The translations under genes and the position numbers were made by a program. From assembly GCA_016617855.1 (NCBI GenBank), contig JAECUM010004910.1, positions 31,889-95,888 on the forward strand: a stretch of DNA of 64,000 bases, in the 5' to 3' direction. Shown one piece after another: positions 13,575-26,800 of the stretch. The notes under the pieces were generated by a model. The model saw only the letters and a list, made by a program, of their open reading frames with translations, was not told the DNA's origin and made no database searches. Position 1 is the stretch's first letter, and each line of letters begins with the position of its first letter. This DNA comes from Megalonaias nervosa. Taxonomy: Eukaryota > Mollusca > Bivalvia > Unionida > Unionidae.

Positions 13575-16500
13575 TGCACATACACCTCTCCCTCAGTAAC
13601 TGGCACTTGATGGAGTCCAAAACTAGACTGAAGTATAAGCAAGGAGTCAGGACACACGTTACCAAGGGACATCTGAAAATTTAAGAAGCAGATTCCCTTA
13701 TGAATGGGCATCAACAATTAGTAAAAGGGTGGGGGGGGGCTGATAAATGGTTTAATGCTTATTTTGTAATCTCATTAGGAATAATTGTCAATAAAATGCT
13801 TTTTGTAATGTAGATATTTGATTTCCCACATAAATTACCTTTATTTTCAAGATAAGCAACCATTGAAAGATGGTTGAAAACATTACTCCATGATCTTTGA
13901 AAGATGGTTGAAAACATTACTCCATGATATTTGAAAGCTGGTTGAAAACATTACTCCATGATATTTCAGCACATTTTTGAAAACAGTGTATTACATCACT
14001 GCTTTTTGCACATGAATGTGGATATAATTTAAATGTTAAATATAATGTTGCTTTACAACAAAAAAGATTTTTTTTTTTTCTCAAACACTTGGGTCCTTTA
14101 ATTCATGAAACAACAACTGTCAACATAAAACCTCAGTATTGTTCCATTGCTAAAATATTGATGCCACAATTTCATTACGAGTAACAATAAAATTTCTGCT
14201 CATTCAGGAATTTTAAGTTCACTACAAACTTTGGAATTCGCTTCTCCACAATAAACCACAGCTGTGAAACGAAGTTTTTTTGCACCGAGTACTGCTTTTG
14301 CTTGCTAACGTTGCTATCGTTGATCACATTTTGTGAATTACTAGGATAAACCACTGATTAATGTTAGATATTTTGATTATGTGCCAAGATAATAACATGT
14401 ATAACTGTGTGCAATTGCTCAGTTGAAAATGAGTTGTCCTGACACATTGTCTTGATTGTTACGAATAGGAATTGCATACGTTTTAACTTATTTATTATTA
14501 CGTATTATTACATGTATTATTATGATTACTGTATGACCCCGCTATAACACAGTAGTTGGGAGCCATAGAACCCAACTGAGTTATAGACCGAACTGTGTAA
14601 TAAGCAACCAGGTCAGTTAGCTAAAGAAAATAATGCATGTTCCCAAAACATTTGCAGGGTCAGGATGGGTGGGAGTAATAAATGCCGATACAAAAATACG
14701 TGCTTCATTGACACAGTTACCATCTTAAATCGATGCATATTAACTGAGAAATACACCTGTAGTGAAAACAGAGAAGGCATATATAATATTTTATTTTATT
14801 CAAAGAACCACGCATTGGTACATATACATGTATACTGTTTATATATACATGTCTAATGTGTAGCATGAATAGAGTATCAACACTGTGTACTCATTCGTGA
14901 ATCTCATTACATACATTGAATCCACAATACAAGTAATTCCATCGAAAATCTGTACACACAGATTTAAAATATTCAATAATTTTGTAACATATCATTATGT
15001 GTCTGAATTCAATGGAAAAATTAGCACAATCACGTAATGACTGATGAAGCACATTTACTTTTCAATACGTTCCAAGGTCAGTAAAATTTAATTTTACATT
15101 TTAAGCCATGCTGGTAGCGTTTGTAAAAATAAACATTTTTCTTGCCAAATGGAAACTTTCACAGCACAGTAAAAGTGTTCAGTCACATTGGAAGATGAAA
15201 CAATCCATCAGATTCCATTGCTTTTATTTAAGTTTGGTACTGACTTCCTTTGAAGAAAGGTTCTTTGTTTTTATTGAAGATTGGAGTCAGCTTTCTTTGA
15301 TGAAGGGTGCATGTGTTATTGAAGTCACTGAGAAAGGACAGATTTGGAGAACCAAACAAATGACAGTTTCTTATTGTTGCAGCAACATCAAATAATTGTA
15401 TAGCATGATTGAGACGGTTTTTTTTTTTTTATTTGCTTAGTACATATTCATAACAATTGGTGCTTCAAAGGTAATCTGTTTGCTTTGAATTTTCAGCAAA
15501 CCATTTTATCTGGGTGCATTAAAAAATAAGGAATTGGCCATTGTTTGGTCGATTATAGCAGTTACTATTCCTCCCTGCCTTCAAAGGTTGGTCAGTTGTA
15601 GCTAGTCACGGTAGCATGACCATTCAATAGACCAACAAGTAGATCTGTTTTTGGTCTTTTTTTTGTGCGACATGATTCTGCCTTCCAGGTATGTGTGTGA
15701 AATTTAAGCAAGGGTCAACAGATAATAGAGCCACAGGTGTTCTGATCTGACAGGGATTACAGCAGAAAATGTAAGTGTTCTGAAAAATTTAATTCTGAGT
15801 GAAAAGAAGAGGAATTTTACTTACCATCCACATACAAAGGACAGTCTATGTAAATATATTAATTAGTAGCGAGTGGGTGATAATCCGACAAAAGATCCAT
15901 TTTGAGATATTGCAAGGTCTGGTTGATCTCTGCTACCCAAAATGTCAAATTAAAAAAAAATGCAGATATCTCACAGCATACAGTACTCATGGTAGATGTC
16001 AGCATAAGAAGATTATGATATAACAATGCACTTTTAAGATAGCTTGTCAATATGGGCAACAAATTTATTTGTTTATGTAACAGTATATAGATTTCATGAT
16101 CATCTTGTATTATTCATATGCGATCTTTTCCCCTAAATGATAATAAACTTTTTACATTTCTTTTTTTGTTCTTTTAATAATTGTTTTTTCATGTACGAGA
16201 AAAATACATGTATATGAAATTTCAGGAGCCTCGCCACAACCGTGTTATATACGAATTCATGTTATAACAGAGTGTGCTTTAGTGGGGTCACACTGTATTA
16301 TTATTATTCCATCCTCTTTATTTGATTTTATACAAAAGACATGTATGCAATTAATGTGATAGTACAAAAGCAAGTCTTACTTTAATTGATTTTAATGATA
16401 CAACAAACCCTTTCACCAATCAGAGGTCAAAACACAGCAATCAGTTAGGTTCTGAAATGCTCAAGGACAATATAGCTATAATGTTAGATTGACACTTTTA

Positions 16501-17816
16501 ACATTTTAACATGAAACAAAAATTTCACTAGATAAAACTTATTTAAGTGGTATAATCATATCTTAAAATGCTACCACACCAGTAGGAATTACTGATATTT
16601 TCATTGATCAAAATATTGTCAAATATCTTTATTTGTTGTGTACCAAGAACTTTTGTTTGCATAGAAAACTTAAAAAATATATGACTTTTTTAAAAGTTGT
16701 ATATTTCATGATGTTGAATCAGATTTCCTGGCACTAACTGCCATTTTTGACAGTAAAACAGGCAATATATCAAAGTTTCATTTACTAGTTTTGATCATGA
16801 TTTCTTCATGTCCAACAAATTGTGGCCAATTCTGTTGGTATTTTTAAGAGGAAAGTTGGGATCCATGCCTGACCCTGGCATTACAAGTGGGTTCAAAAGT
16901 TATCCAGGTGTGAATTATCAAGGGAGAGGTGCACATTTGTGCTCAAAGGGAGAGAACTCAGTTCATTACCACAGAGATTTTCGAATTGCAGCATGTGACA
17001 GTGTTGCCAGATGTCCAAGAGGTCTATTTATATTAGCTGATCATAGACCAAGATAGCATTTAAACCAAGTGTAATTATCAAGTGACAGCTGTTGTATCAA
17101 ATTATTTTAGGTAAAACACAATAAAGTTTGAGCGTGTCATTTAAACCCACTTAAATCTACATACATGAAATAGATACTCCACTTTTGCAGGTAGAATCAT
17201 TAAAATAAACTCAATACATGACTTCCTTAAAATTTTTCTTTTTGTTATAAATCAGTAATACATTGAAAAATACTATGATCTGTATCTTCAAATGTTTGCA
17301 CGTCCGTCAAAATGGAAACGGTTTTTAAGAAATGTTTGACATTGACAAGTGTCATTTACATGTTATTTTTTTTAAAAGAATATCTCTATAAAACTGTGAG
17401 ATATATTGATTCTTCAGATAATTCCAGAACACCTGATTTTCAAAATAAATGCATGTTAAGTATCCATAGGTAGTTTCAGGGCTTCATGTACAGGATCTAC
17501 AGGGACACTGTGATTCGAGAAACAACTCTTGGCACAGACCCAGATCCTGATGGTGTGAAGTTCAGCAGCAAACATTCTTTATCTGTCATCAAAGATGGTA
17601 TAACAGTCAGCCATATCCCTACAAAATTTCCATTTTTGCAACACCGGGTGAATACACCCTTGTGATGTGTAGCAATCATTTGTTTTTTTTCATGATGTCT
17701 TTCACTGTCTCTGTCTCACTCTTATCCACCACACACAAGCATGCATGCACAAACACAAGCACACTAATACTGAAATATTTCAATAATCTTTAAGATCAAT
17801 CAATTAAAGACATATT

Positions 17817-17885
<69 letters not shown>

Positions 17886-20800
17886 ATTTGTAACTAGGCT
17901 CACATGAGCTAGAATTTTGTAATTTTCATCAATCCAGATTTCTGGATTAATGGGTAAACTTGGTTTAAAATTGTTACAAGAACCAAAGGAATTTTAAGAG
18001 GTGCTTCCATCATCAAAGCATTTTTTTGAGACACATAAGATTGTTACACAAAATAATATTTAATGGTGAAAAAAGTGAAAGGTATAGATAGATTAGTGTC
18101 TAGAAAATAAACGTTAATTTCTGAAAAGCTCCAGTTGGGCAATCTCATACATTATGATCTTTTTGTGGTGTGTGCCTTTGTCAGGAAGGTCACAACTCTT
18201 AACACTGTATTGATTGGAAAATTTAAGGAAACAAAACATTATTAAGCAGTGTTTTATTAATTTCTTCTAAAACTTAAGGTACTGGAAATATGAAAAACAG
18301 ATACAATGTCGCAAAATACTTTTGCTTTCAGGCAGAAACAAATATCTGTATTTATCACATTTGTTTAAAAAAACTTTAATTGTTATTTTACCAAGAAACA
18401 GAAATTCAAATTAATATGGGTAAATTAAACACACACACATAGACACACAGACACACAGATATATCTATATATGTGTGTGTGTGTGTGTGTGTTTAATATA
18501 TATATATATATATCCCCAACATTTACCTGTGTTTTAATTTTTTTGTTCACATTATTAATGAAATTGGATCCATGACCATAACTGGCTTTTGAGAAGGATC
18601 ATATTTTTCTGATTGATGTTATATTGAGGGAATACTGTCAAGCTGTTATATTGAGGGAATACTGTATAATTGCTGAACAGTTGCTGAAGTTTACATGAAT
18701 TTATGAAATAAAAGTAAACTTTTCTCAGTATTTGGTTATCCAGTGTATAGTATAATTACTGGAAATACATGTAAATGATTGTTCATAATGATAAATTACT
18801 CATTTCTTTTGAAAGAGGATTTATTAGAATCACAAGTACAGTTCCAATTAACAATAAAAATTAACAATATTTGAAAAGTAAAAGGATTTGTAAAAAAAAA
18901 TTATATATATTGCTCAAAAGAATTTGTAATGTGTACATATCTGAAATCAGCAACATGAGCCAGGCTGTTATATTGGTCCCACATGGGCCTCTAGTTTTCA
19001 TAATTCATTTTACATAAGATAACCTTTTTGTTGCAGAGGCAGAGAAGAATGCAGTGCTAGCACAAGAATTATCAACTGTTAAAAATAAAATCTACCTTGC
19101 TGAGGAGAAGTCTAGGAAAACAGAGAAGACCTGCAAACAGCACCTTGCAGGTCATATTTTAGATGTGGTTCATTTGAAAAAGACACGCTAGAATTGCATT
19201 AACTAATTTTAACACCACATCTTAAAGGAGGAAAGTGCATTAAATTTTTGTGAATACTACCAATTACTTTACCATAATGAACAGGGGAATGAAGTCAAAA
19301 GAAGAGAACTGGTAGAGAAGCAAAGTAGTTGTCTCCCCTAGGCTTTACAATTCAAAATCAGTCTTTTATGTAGTCAGATGAATCGGTGAAGCCAAGTTAA
19401 AGTACAAAAGTATCAAAGACAATATGATTCTGCAAAAATGTGCCAGTTACAAGTCTTGTTGCAAGCTTGGAAAGTATTTCATGCAGAAAATTTACAACAG
19501 AAGGAAGCATATTTAAATTATTAAATTTAATAAGATTCAGATGGAAAATTTGAATGTTTAACTTTTGACAGTGTTGACATTTTTAATATTTCTTTAGCTT
19601 CAAAATTATGACAGATGTATCATATCATATTAATTGTTTGCCCTTTTTTTTAAAGCAATAAAATTATATTAAAAGCATGAAAAGTACAATTAATCTTGAT
19701 TTCAATAAATATCAGCTGTACACATTCAGACAGGTGTATGATTATACTAAGCACTCTAAGCTTGAGGTAGTCGGCAGTGCTTAAGTTGGAGGACACTGGA
19801 AAATATTGAAGGGAACCATCCAGTTTAACAGTAACTAATTTTTTTGATGGTCTAGAACCATGCAAGTGTATTCATTCTGTTCTTTTCTTTTAGAAAAAAG
19901 GTGCAAAAGCAGATATGTTATTAACGTCTTATCCAAGCTTTGACCTGTAAATCACTTACATCTCACTGACTTCTTTTTTGCAAATATACTTTCCCAAAAA
20001 ATACCCATGAATAGATGCTTTTGTAAAATCAGAGGGTTTTTGGACTATATGTTTTATTCATAAATCTACTCGAATTAATAACTGTAAGAGTTGAATTTGT
20101 AATGTAGACACCTCATTAATAAACATGAAAATATGACAATTCATTCTGGAAATGTGCTGTGAACTGCCTTTAATAAACCAAAATTCATCAGTGATCAATC
20201 TGTAAAGACTGAATTGGCTGCTTTTATGCGAACAGTTAAAGTTGGCACTTAGTTCCCATTTTGTCGCATGACGTAGCCAGTGATATGTTTATGGTATCTA
20301 AAAGTTGGCATTATATTATTACAAAGTGAAATAAGTTATGCTGCTTCTCTTTAATTCAGATATACAGATTCTGGTGAGCGAGCGTGCTAACCTGCAGTAT
20401 GAGTTGGAAACAAAAGCTGCTGAGCATGAGGCTGACCTGAGGTAAAAGAAATAGATGGCCTTTCCCTTTCCTACAGCAACTTGGTACATAGTCATAAATA
20501 AGCCATACTTCCTTAAGATCTTAATTTAAGATTGCAACCTTGGGCTCTTGAATCTCATTGTTTCATCCTGTAATAATTGTCTCCCCCTCCAAAGCAAACA
20601 AGGTATACCATATTGACCAATTTATAACATGCACACAACTATGAATAGGATAGACCCAGACCTTAACATCACATCATGTAAATGCAGGTCAGGGTTAGGC
20701 TGTTCAACATTCTTTTTAGTTCATCTAAACAGTATAATTGAACTTTCACAGTTCATTCCATTAATGGTAATGGTATTGCTTAGTTCGATCCTATGCAATT

Positions 20801-23800
20801 ATGGGAGCTTTGTTTAAAACAAAATAGAACTTTCCTGTAACACATTAATCACTATTAATCACTATGATTGATTTTTTTTTCCCTGAAATATGTGTGTATA
20901 GGGATTAACAACATATCAGTACAATACTGCCTGTATGGAGTCAATTAAAATTTAAGTTCTAAAAGTGCAAAGGTAAGAAATGGGAGTCCCACCAAAGAAG
21001 ACAAGTGCACTCCTGAAAATCATAGGAAGATTCACAGACTTACAAAAGAATACATATATTTAACACATTCACATAAACTTTTAAATAACTAAAACATGAT
21101 GTGGTTTTTGTTTGTTTTTAATCTGAAATTTTTCTGAAAGTTGGATTTAGCCCAAAATTGTTTCACAACATTCCATTTGGCAGCCACACTGATTTGTGTA
21201 ACACGTGGCAAAGGATCATAAATGTAACTATTTTTATAATATTCACCATTACTTTGTAACAGATACAATTTTTTTTTCAAAAAAGATATTTTTTTCAAAT
21301 TATTGTGTTATTATTAATGAAAAATAACTGTTAATATTATTAAAGTTGTGGAAGATTCCTCTGGAATTTCTGTACATTCCTTACTGACAGTAACTACCAA
21401 GGAACCAGTACAATGAAAAAGTAATATGGTACATACCACTGGATAAAAATGTGGTAAACTGGTATACTGGTATTACTGTACACCTGTGGGTGGGTATGTA
21501 AATGATTAGTGAGAGTATGTGTGCTCACCAGCTGATTTCCTTGCATCCATAATAGTAATTCCATCGAAATTGTGTATGAAGAAGCCAAATTTCTGTAATT
21601 ATTTCCTGCTAGATTCCATTTGAATCCAGATACATCATTTCTTTATAATATACTCACACTAACTTATAAAACACTGCATTTCCTGAAACATTCATATTTT
21701 CTCTTGTATCATGACTAAACACAGTGTCCTTTAAAAAAAAAATGTCTGCTCAGCATTGTAAGGGTTATTCATATTTTTATTAGAAATTATGTCCATCAGA
21801 GAGTCACTGTCTTATCCACTTAATATCTCCAGAATCATTTGAGATATCTTTATGAAACTTGGTATTTATTTTTAATATGTTTCATAAAGAGATATTGAAA
21901 TGTATCAGTGGAATAAAATTGATAGTGATTCCACATTTATCATCACAGTGTCAATGTCACTTTTGAATCTAATTTCTTTTCTCATTTAGGAAATATATCT
22001 GTCCTGGTATATGTTATTCACACTTGTATTTCCATATTTAGGCCTATTTCATTTTTCCGGTGGCCTGAGTGGTTAGAGCATCTGCCTGAGATGCATGAGG
22101 TCATGGCTTTGAGCCCTGGCTGAGTCATATAAAAGTCTTATAAAAAATGGTATAGCAGCTGCCTCGCTTGGCACTCGGCATTACTGACGTTAGTGTTAGG
22201 ACTGGTTGGCCTGGTGTCAGGATAATGTGACTGGGTGGGACATTATACTACATATATGTGGCATAATGCCCCATTGCTAGACATCACTAAAAACTGCCAC
22301 ACTGCAGACATCATAGCAATATGATTGAAAAGTTATAAAGCTACATTCAAAGTCAAATCACTCAGACTCACATTTTTTCTTCTGCTCCTCTCTTTCTCAC
22401 TCTCGTATCAGGATGAACAGATCTTAAAATATGTCCAAACTAAGTAAACATTTATGTAATAAATGGGGGAGTGATATTAAAAAAAATGCTTAAAAATTGA
22501 CTCATCATCTGCATACAGATCATGGTTAGGCTGTTCAGCCGTTTATTGTTGGTGACACACACTGGCCTCGTAAAGAGGCATCTTTAGGGGAAGATAAGTT
22601 TCAGTATTTTTCCAAGTGTTGTATAGGAAATTGAAATGGATTCATTTTCAAATCACTTAAAAATGAGTATATAATAAATAAGTTACAACATTTGCATGGA
22701 AAAATGTGAAAAAGTTTTTATCCAAGTGATGTTGTACTCCTAACATGCAGTATTGCTCCGAAAAACTAATTCATACAACATAAAACATTGTCTACAGACT
22801 TACAACAGGAATACAAGAAATGAGGATGACTCCAAAATTTGAATGGAACTGATTGCTTAGTTCTCTCCTTTATGCACTTTCTATTACAACTATATTTCAC
22901 AATATACCCCACTTGACGAATCTAACTACTCAATTTATCTTGATCTTGTCTATTTATGTGACCTAGCCCAAACAATGGGAAGTTACAGAATTCTTTTAGA
23001 ACTGCCCAAGCCCCATCAGTCGATGAGAAATTGACCCAAAGACATCATTAAATCTTATTAAGATTATTATTAGTAATTGTCAACACATATGTAAACATCT
23101 ATTTATGGATTGTATGTTATTTTATGCTCTTAACAAACTCAGGTCATGTAGGCAAAATCTAAAGATATTCTGTACAATTTACAGCCATGAATAAAAACTA
23201 CAAAAATTAGATAAAAATCATGTACCAAGAGTTACAAAAAATATAGATTTACATAACGCTATACAAACCAAAAGCAAATCAAGTTTTGTTGCTAAAAGTG
23301 TGAAATGTTTATGCTTATAATTTTGGGGATTTTTTTTACAGTTATAATAACGTAACATACAGACTTGTTTATTTTGACCTGACAGGAGGTTTGCGAGAAG
23401 CAGAGAGAAAGTTCAGAGTCACAAGGAAAAAGTAAAGGAATTTGAGGAATCTACCTCGTTCATTCATGAGCAGATAAAAGCTACTGAGTCCAAGCTGCAT
23501 GAACTGAAACAGCAATGTAAGAAAAGTGGAACCATTATAATTGCCTCTGAGTTTTCCGAACTCATGGGATGTCAGGAGGAATTTTTTTTAGTCTGTTGAA
23601 GTCTTATCTTGGAAACATAAGCAAGACAAAAATATCACTTGTCCAACAATCATGTTGTTGTTGTTCATCTCAGTATTTTGACCATAATGGGCAGTAGTTC
23701 GGCCTGTATATGCCATCACCCTTTTGTTGTTCTTGTTACTACCATATGTTAAGTTTTTGCATTTAGCTCCATTTTCTTGAAACTGTTGCACAGCCATAAC

Positions 23801-26800
23801 AATTTATGGGTGCATTCACTTTGACAAATACTACATGCTGTTAGAAAAATTGGTCATAATAACCTAATTTTATGCTTTAGAGATGGCATAAAGGTTTTGC
23901 TTTCATTTCTGTTCTGACATTTGCGTGTACAGTTATCAAATTTAATCTGGTCATATAATTTGAGGACACACTGATCTTTTTTGCTCTTGTGACCTTTTTT
24001 AATCATTCAGTGGCAGAGCAGATGAGACATAGCGGTCAGTGGAACTTTGTATTAATTGACTTGGAGCATTGTGACCAATTTGGCATGTTTGGTTTGTAGA
24101 CTACAGAGGTTATGGTACCTTGAGTTGTTGATTTGGATTCTTATTGTATGTTCTGTTGTTAGCCACCAAGTACACCACTCCCTCAATAACTTGCGCCCTG
24201 ATAACTCGCGAACCCGCTTATAATGCAGGGTCAGGCGTGGATCCCAATTTTTAAACCAGAAAATACCCAAAAAAACTGATCCCTATTGGTTGAACTTGAA
24301 GAAAGTCGTGATCGAAATTGGTAACGGAAACTTGATATACCGCTCGTTTTATATTCGAAAACAGTCGATAGGACCTGGAAATTTAATCAACATTATGAAA
24401 TAACGACTTTTAATAAGAAGTCATATAATTTGTTACATTTTCTTTTCAAACGACATTCTTAGTAAACCACAATTAACAATATTCAAGGACATTTCGATCA
24501 ATGAAAATGTCACTTATGCCAAGTGGAGGCAGTACTTTAATAAATAAATACCAATTAAATAAATTTTTTTATTAGTTGAAATTTGTGTTCAAGTTCTATC
24601 TTTTAGTTTCTTTTAAGTGTAATCATCATAAATGCAATGTGTCCTCTTGTAATTAAACGTAAAATGTGTCAATCTACTGTAACAGCTATGTCCGCGAGCG
24701 TTTCGCTGAGAACCTATTTAAGTGCCCACCGTGTTTTGATATCGGACTAGCGGAAGCATCTGTTGTATTGTTGCACTAAATAAAAAGAGGGCCTCCTTTT
24801 CTATTATCATGGTAATTACGTCTTCTGAATCAAATAAAGCAGGTGGAATTGAAGAAAAAAAAAGGTCAAAAGGCATACAAATCCTACATGCTTAAGAACC
24901 AGCGGCACCGGTCGTATGTCTGGTAACTCATTTCAGTTTTTCAATCGAACACTGTGATATATTTTATTGTGTACATATCTAATTAAACTACCTTAGAAAT
25001 TACCTACTAAATCATAAACGTGATTAAAGATAGCAAGGCAGCCAAGCGAAATGAGTACTTTGTAAAATAATGAGCTTTGTTTCACAGATACGGACCGTTG
25101 TGGGAAAAACGAGTTTCAGAGAATTCTTTAATTCGCACGTAGAGATATCCTCAAGCATGATAAGAAGTTTCACTATTACTTTTGCAATGAAATCACGGCA
25201 TGAATATTTTACTAACTGAAAAATACAAAAATTTAGTTTCGACGTAGACAATTGTCTGATGAAATAAATGTTACGTGTTTTTGATAAAATGGAATCTTGT
25301 TTGGTAGAGTATCAACAGTTAGTCTGGTTCGCTGCTTCGTAGACTCCTAGTTTCGTGAAATACTATTACACAACCTTCTGGGAACCAGACTAATCAACAA
25401 AACAAAAAGCCGTGACGTAATACACAAATGTTTTCGCATACTGTGTTTGGTTGTTGAAACCAGTTGCAATCATGTTATTGATCTTTCAGATGTTGGACAT
25501 TGTGAAATTAAATGTGATATATAGATAATAACAAACAACTTCATCAGAAAAAGCACTTTATTGACAATTTTTCTCGACTCGATTATAAAACGAGGATTCA
25601 GCCATTAAACAGCCCAGTTCCCTTTCCCCCCAAACCTAACCACGCGGTTTTCTGGATGTCTAGCGGGTTTTTTGGAGGTCCCTCGGTAACTCGCACCCTC
25701 GCTTATAGTGCGGTCTGTGTTTTTGGACCCCGATGTGCGCGAGTTATTGAGGGAGAGGTGTATTGAGTTTTCTTTGGTATGTACTGTATTTAGCCACCTG
25801 GTTCTGGGAATTCCAGCTTTATTTACTGTATTTAACTACCTGGTACTGGGAATTCCCATTGTGTGTACTGGATTTAGCCACCAAGTACTGGGAATTCTGA
25901 CTGTATGTGTACTGTATTTAGCCACCAAGTACTTGGAATTTCACCTGTATGTACAGTATTTATCCACCTGATACTGGGAATTCCTACTGTATGAACTGTA
26001 GTAGTCACCTGGTACTGGAACTCCTACTGTATTAGCACATAGCCACCTAGTACTGGCAATTCCTACTGATGTACAGTACAGTGTGACCCCGCTATAACAC
26101 AGTAGTTGGGAGCCATAGAACCTGACCGTGTTATAGACCGAACCATGTTATAAGCAACCAGGTCAGCTGAAGAAAATGATGCATGTACCCAAAAATATGT
26201 GCAGGGAGGGGTAGGTAATAAATGCGGGCGCAAAATACGTGCATCATTGGCACAGTTATCATCTTAAATTGATGCATATTAAATGAGAAATACACCTGTA
26301 GTGAAAACAGAGAAGGCATATATAATATTTTACTTTATTCAGAGAACCACGCATTGGTACATACGTGTATACTGTTTATATATACATGTCTAATGTATAG
26401 CAATAAATAAAGTATCAATACCTTGTACTCACCCGTGAATCATGTCACATACATTGAATCCACAATACAAGTAAAATTCCATCGAAAATATGTACACACA
26501 GATTGAAAATATTCAGTAATTTTGTTACAGGTCATATAGGTCTGAATTCATTGGAAAAAAATAGCACAATCACGTAACGAATGGTGAAGCACGTTTACTT
26601 TTCAGTACGTCCCAAGTCGGTAAAAGTTTGCGTCTTAAGCGCCGTCGGTAGAATTCGTAAGCATAAACTTTTTTCCTGTGAAAAGGAAACTTTCACAGCA
26701 CAGTAAAAGTGTTCCAGTCACATTGGAAAATGAAACAGTCCATCAGATTCCATTGCTTTTATTTAAGTTTGGTACTGATTCTTTGTTTTTTATTGAAGAT

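Larger units (their letters stand above)
13583..16931 (-). mobile_element. Family 1 TA-flanked DNA transposon, reverse copy split by a family 2 element
   Basis: The left end TACACCTCTCCCTCAGTAAC (13581-13600) and the right end ATCAAGGGAGAGGTG (ends 16931) are inverted repeats. Read in reverse, it can be followed along the intact copy at 24173-25760: GTCCAAAA near 13617, ATTGTCAATAAA at ~13787, the block around 14150-14345 (ATTGATGCCACAATTTCATT; TTGCTATCGTTGATCACATT), then after the insertion the block from 16300 (TCCTCTTTATTTGATTTTAT) to the end. Removing the insertion leaves about 1.58 kb, the length of the intact copy. The right TA has become CA. No transposase is visible. Confidence 0.8.
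17648..19038. other. Intron 2 with two microsatellites
   Basis: Contains the CT tract 17819-17883, the CA/TG/TA tract 18430-18513 and a 25-bp direct duplication (TTATATTGAGGGAATACTGT) at about 18620-18665. Nothing else is recognised. Confidence 0.6.

Noticed and set aside
13444..13717. Overlapping open frames on both strands
   Set aside because: Generated by the TC microsatellite and the adjoining transposon end.
16808..17056. An open frame with coding-like composition, first read as a gene's last exon followed by AATAAA
   Set aside because: Its first half is the reverse complement of the family 1 transposon end (GGATCCATGCCTGACCCTGG and GGGAGAGGTG); the frame simply reads out of the element.
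22057..22130. Possible tRNA gene
   Set aside because: Has A and B box-like text but no foldable cloverleaf and is followed by a SINE body.
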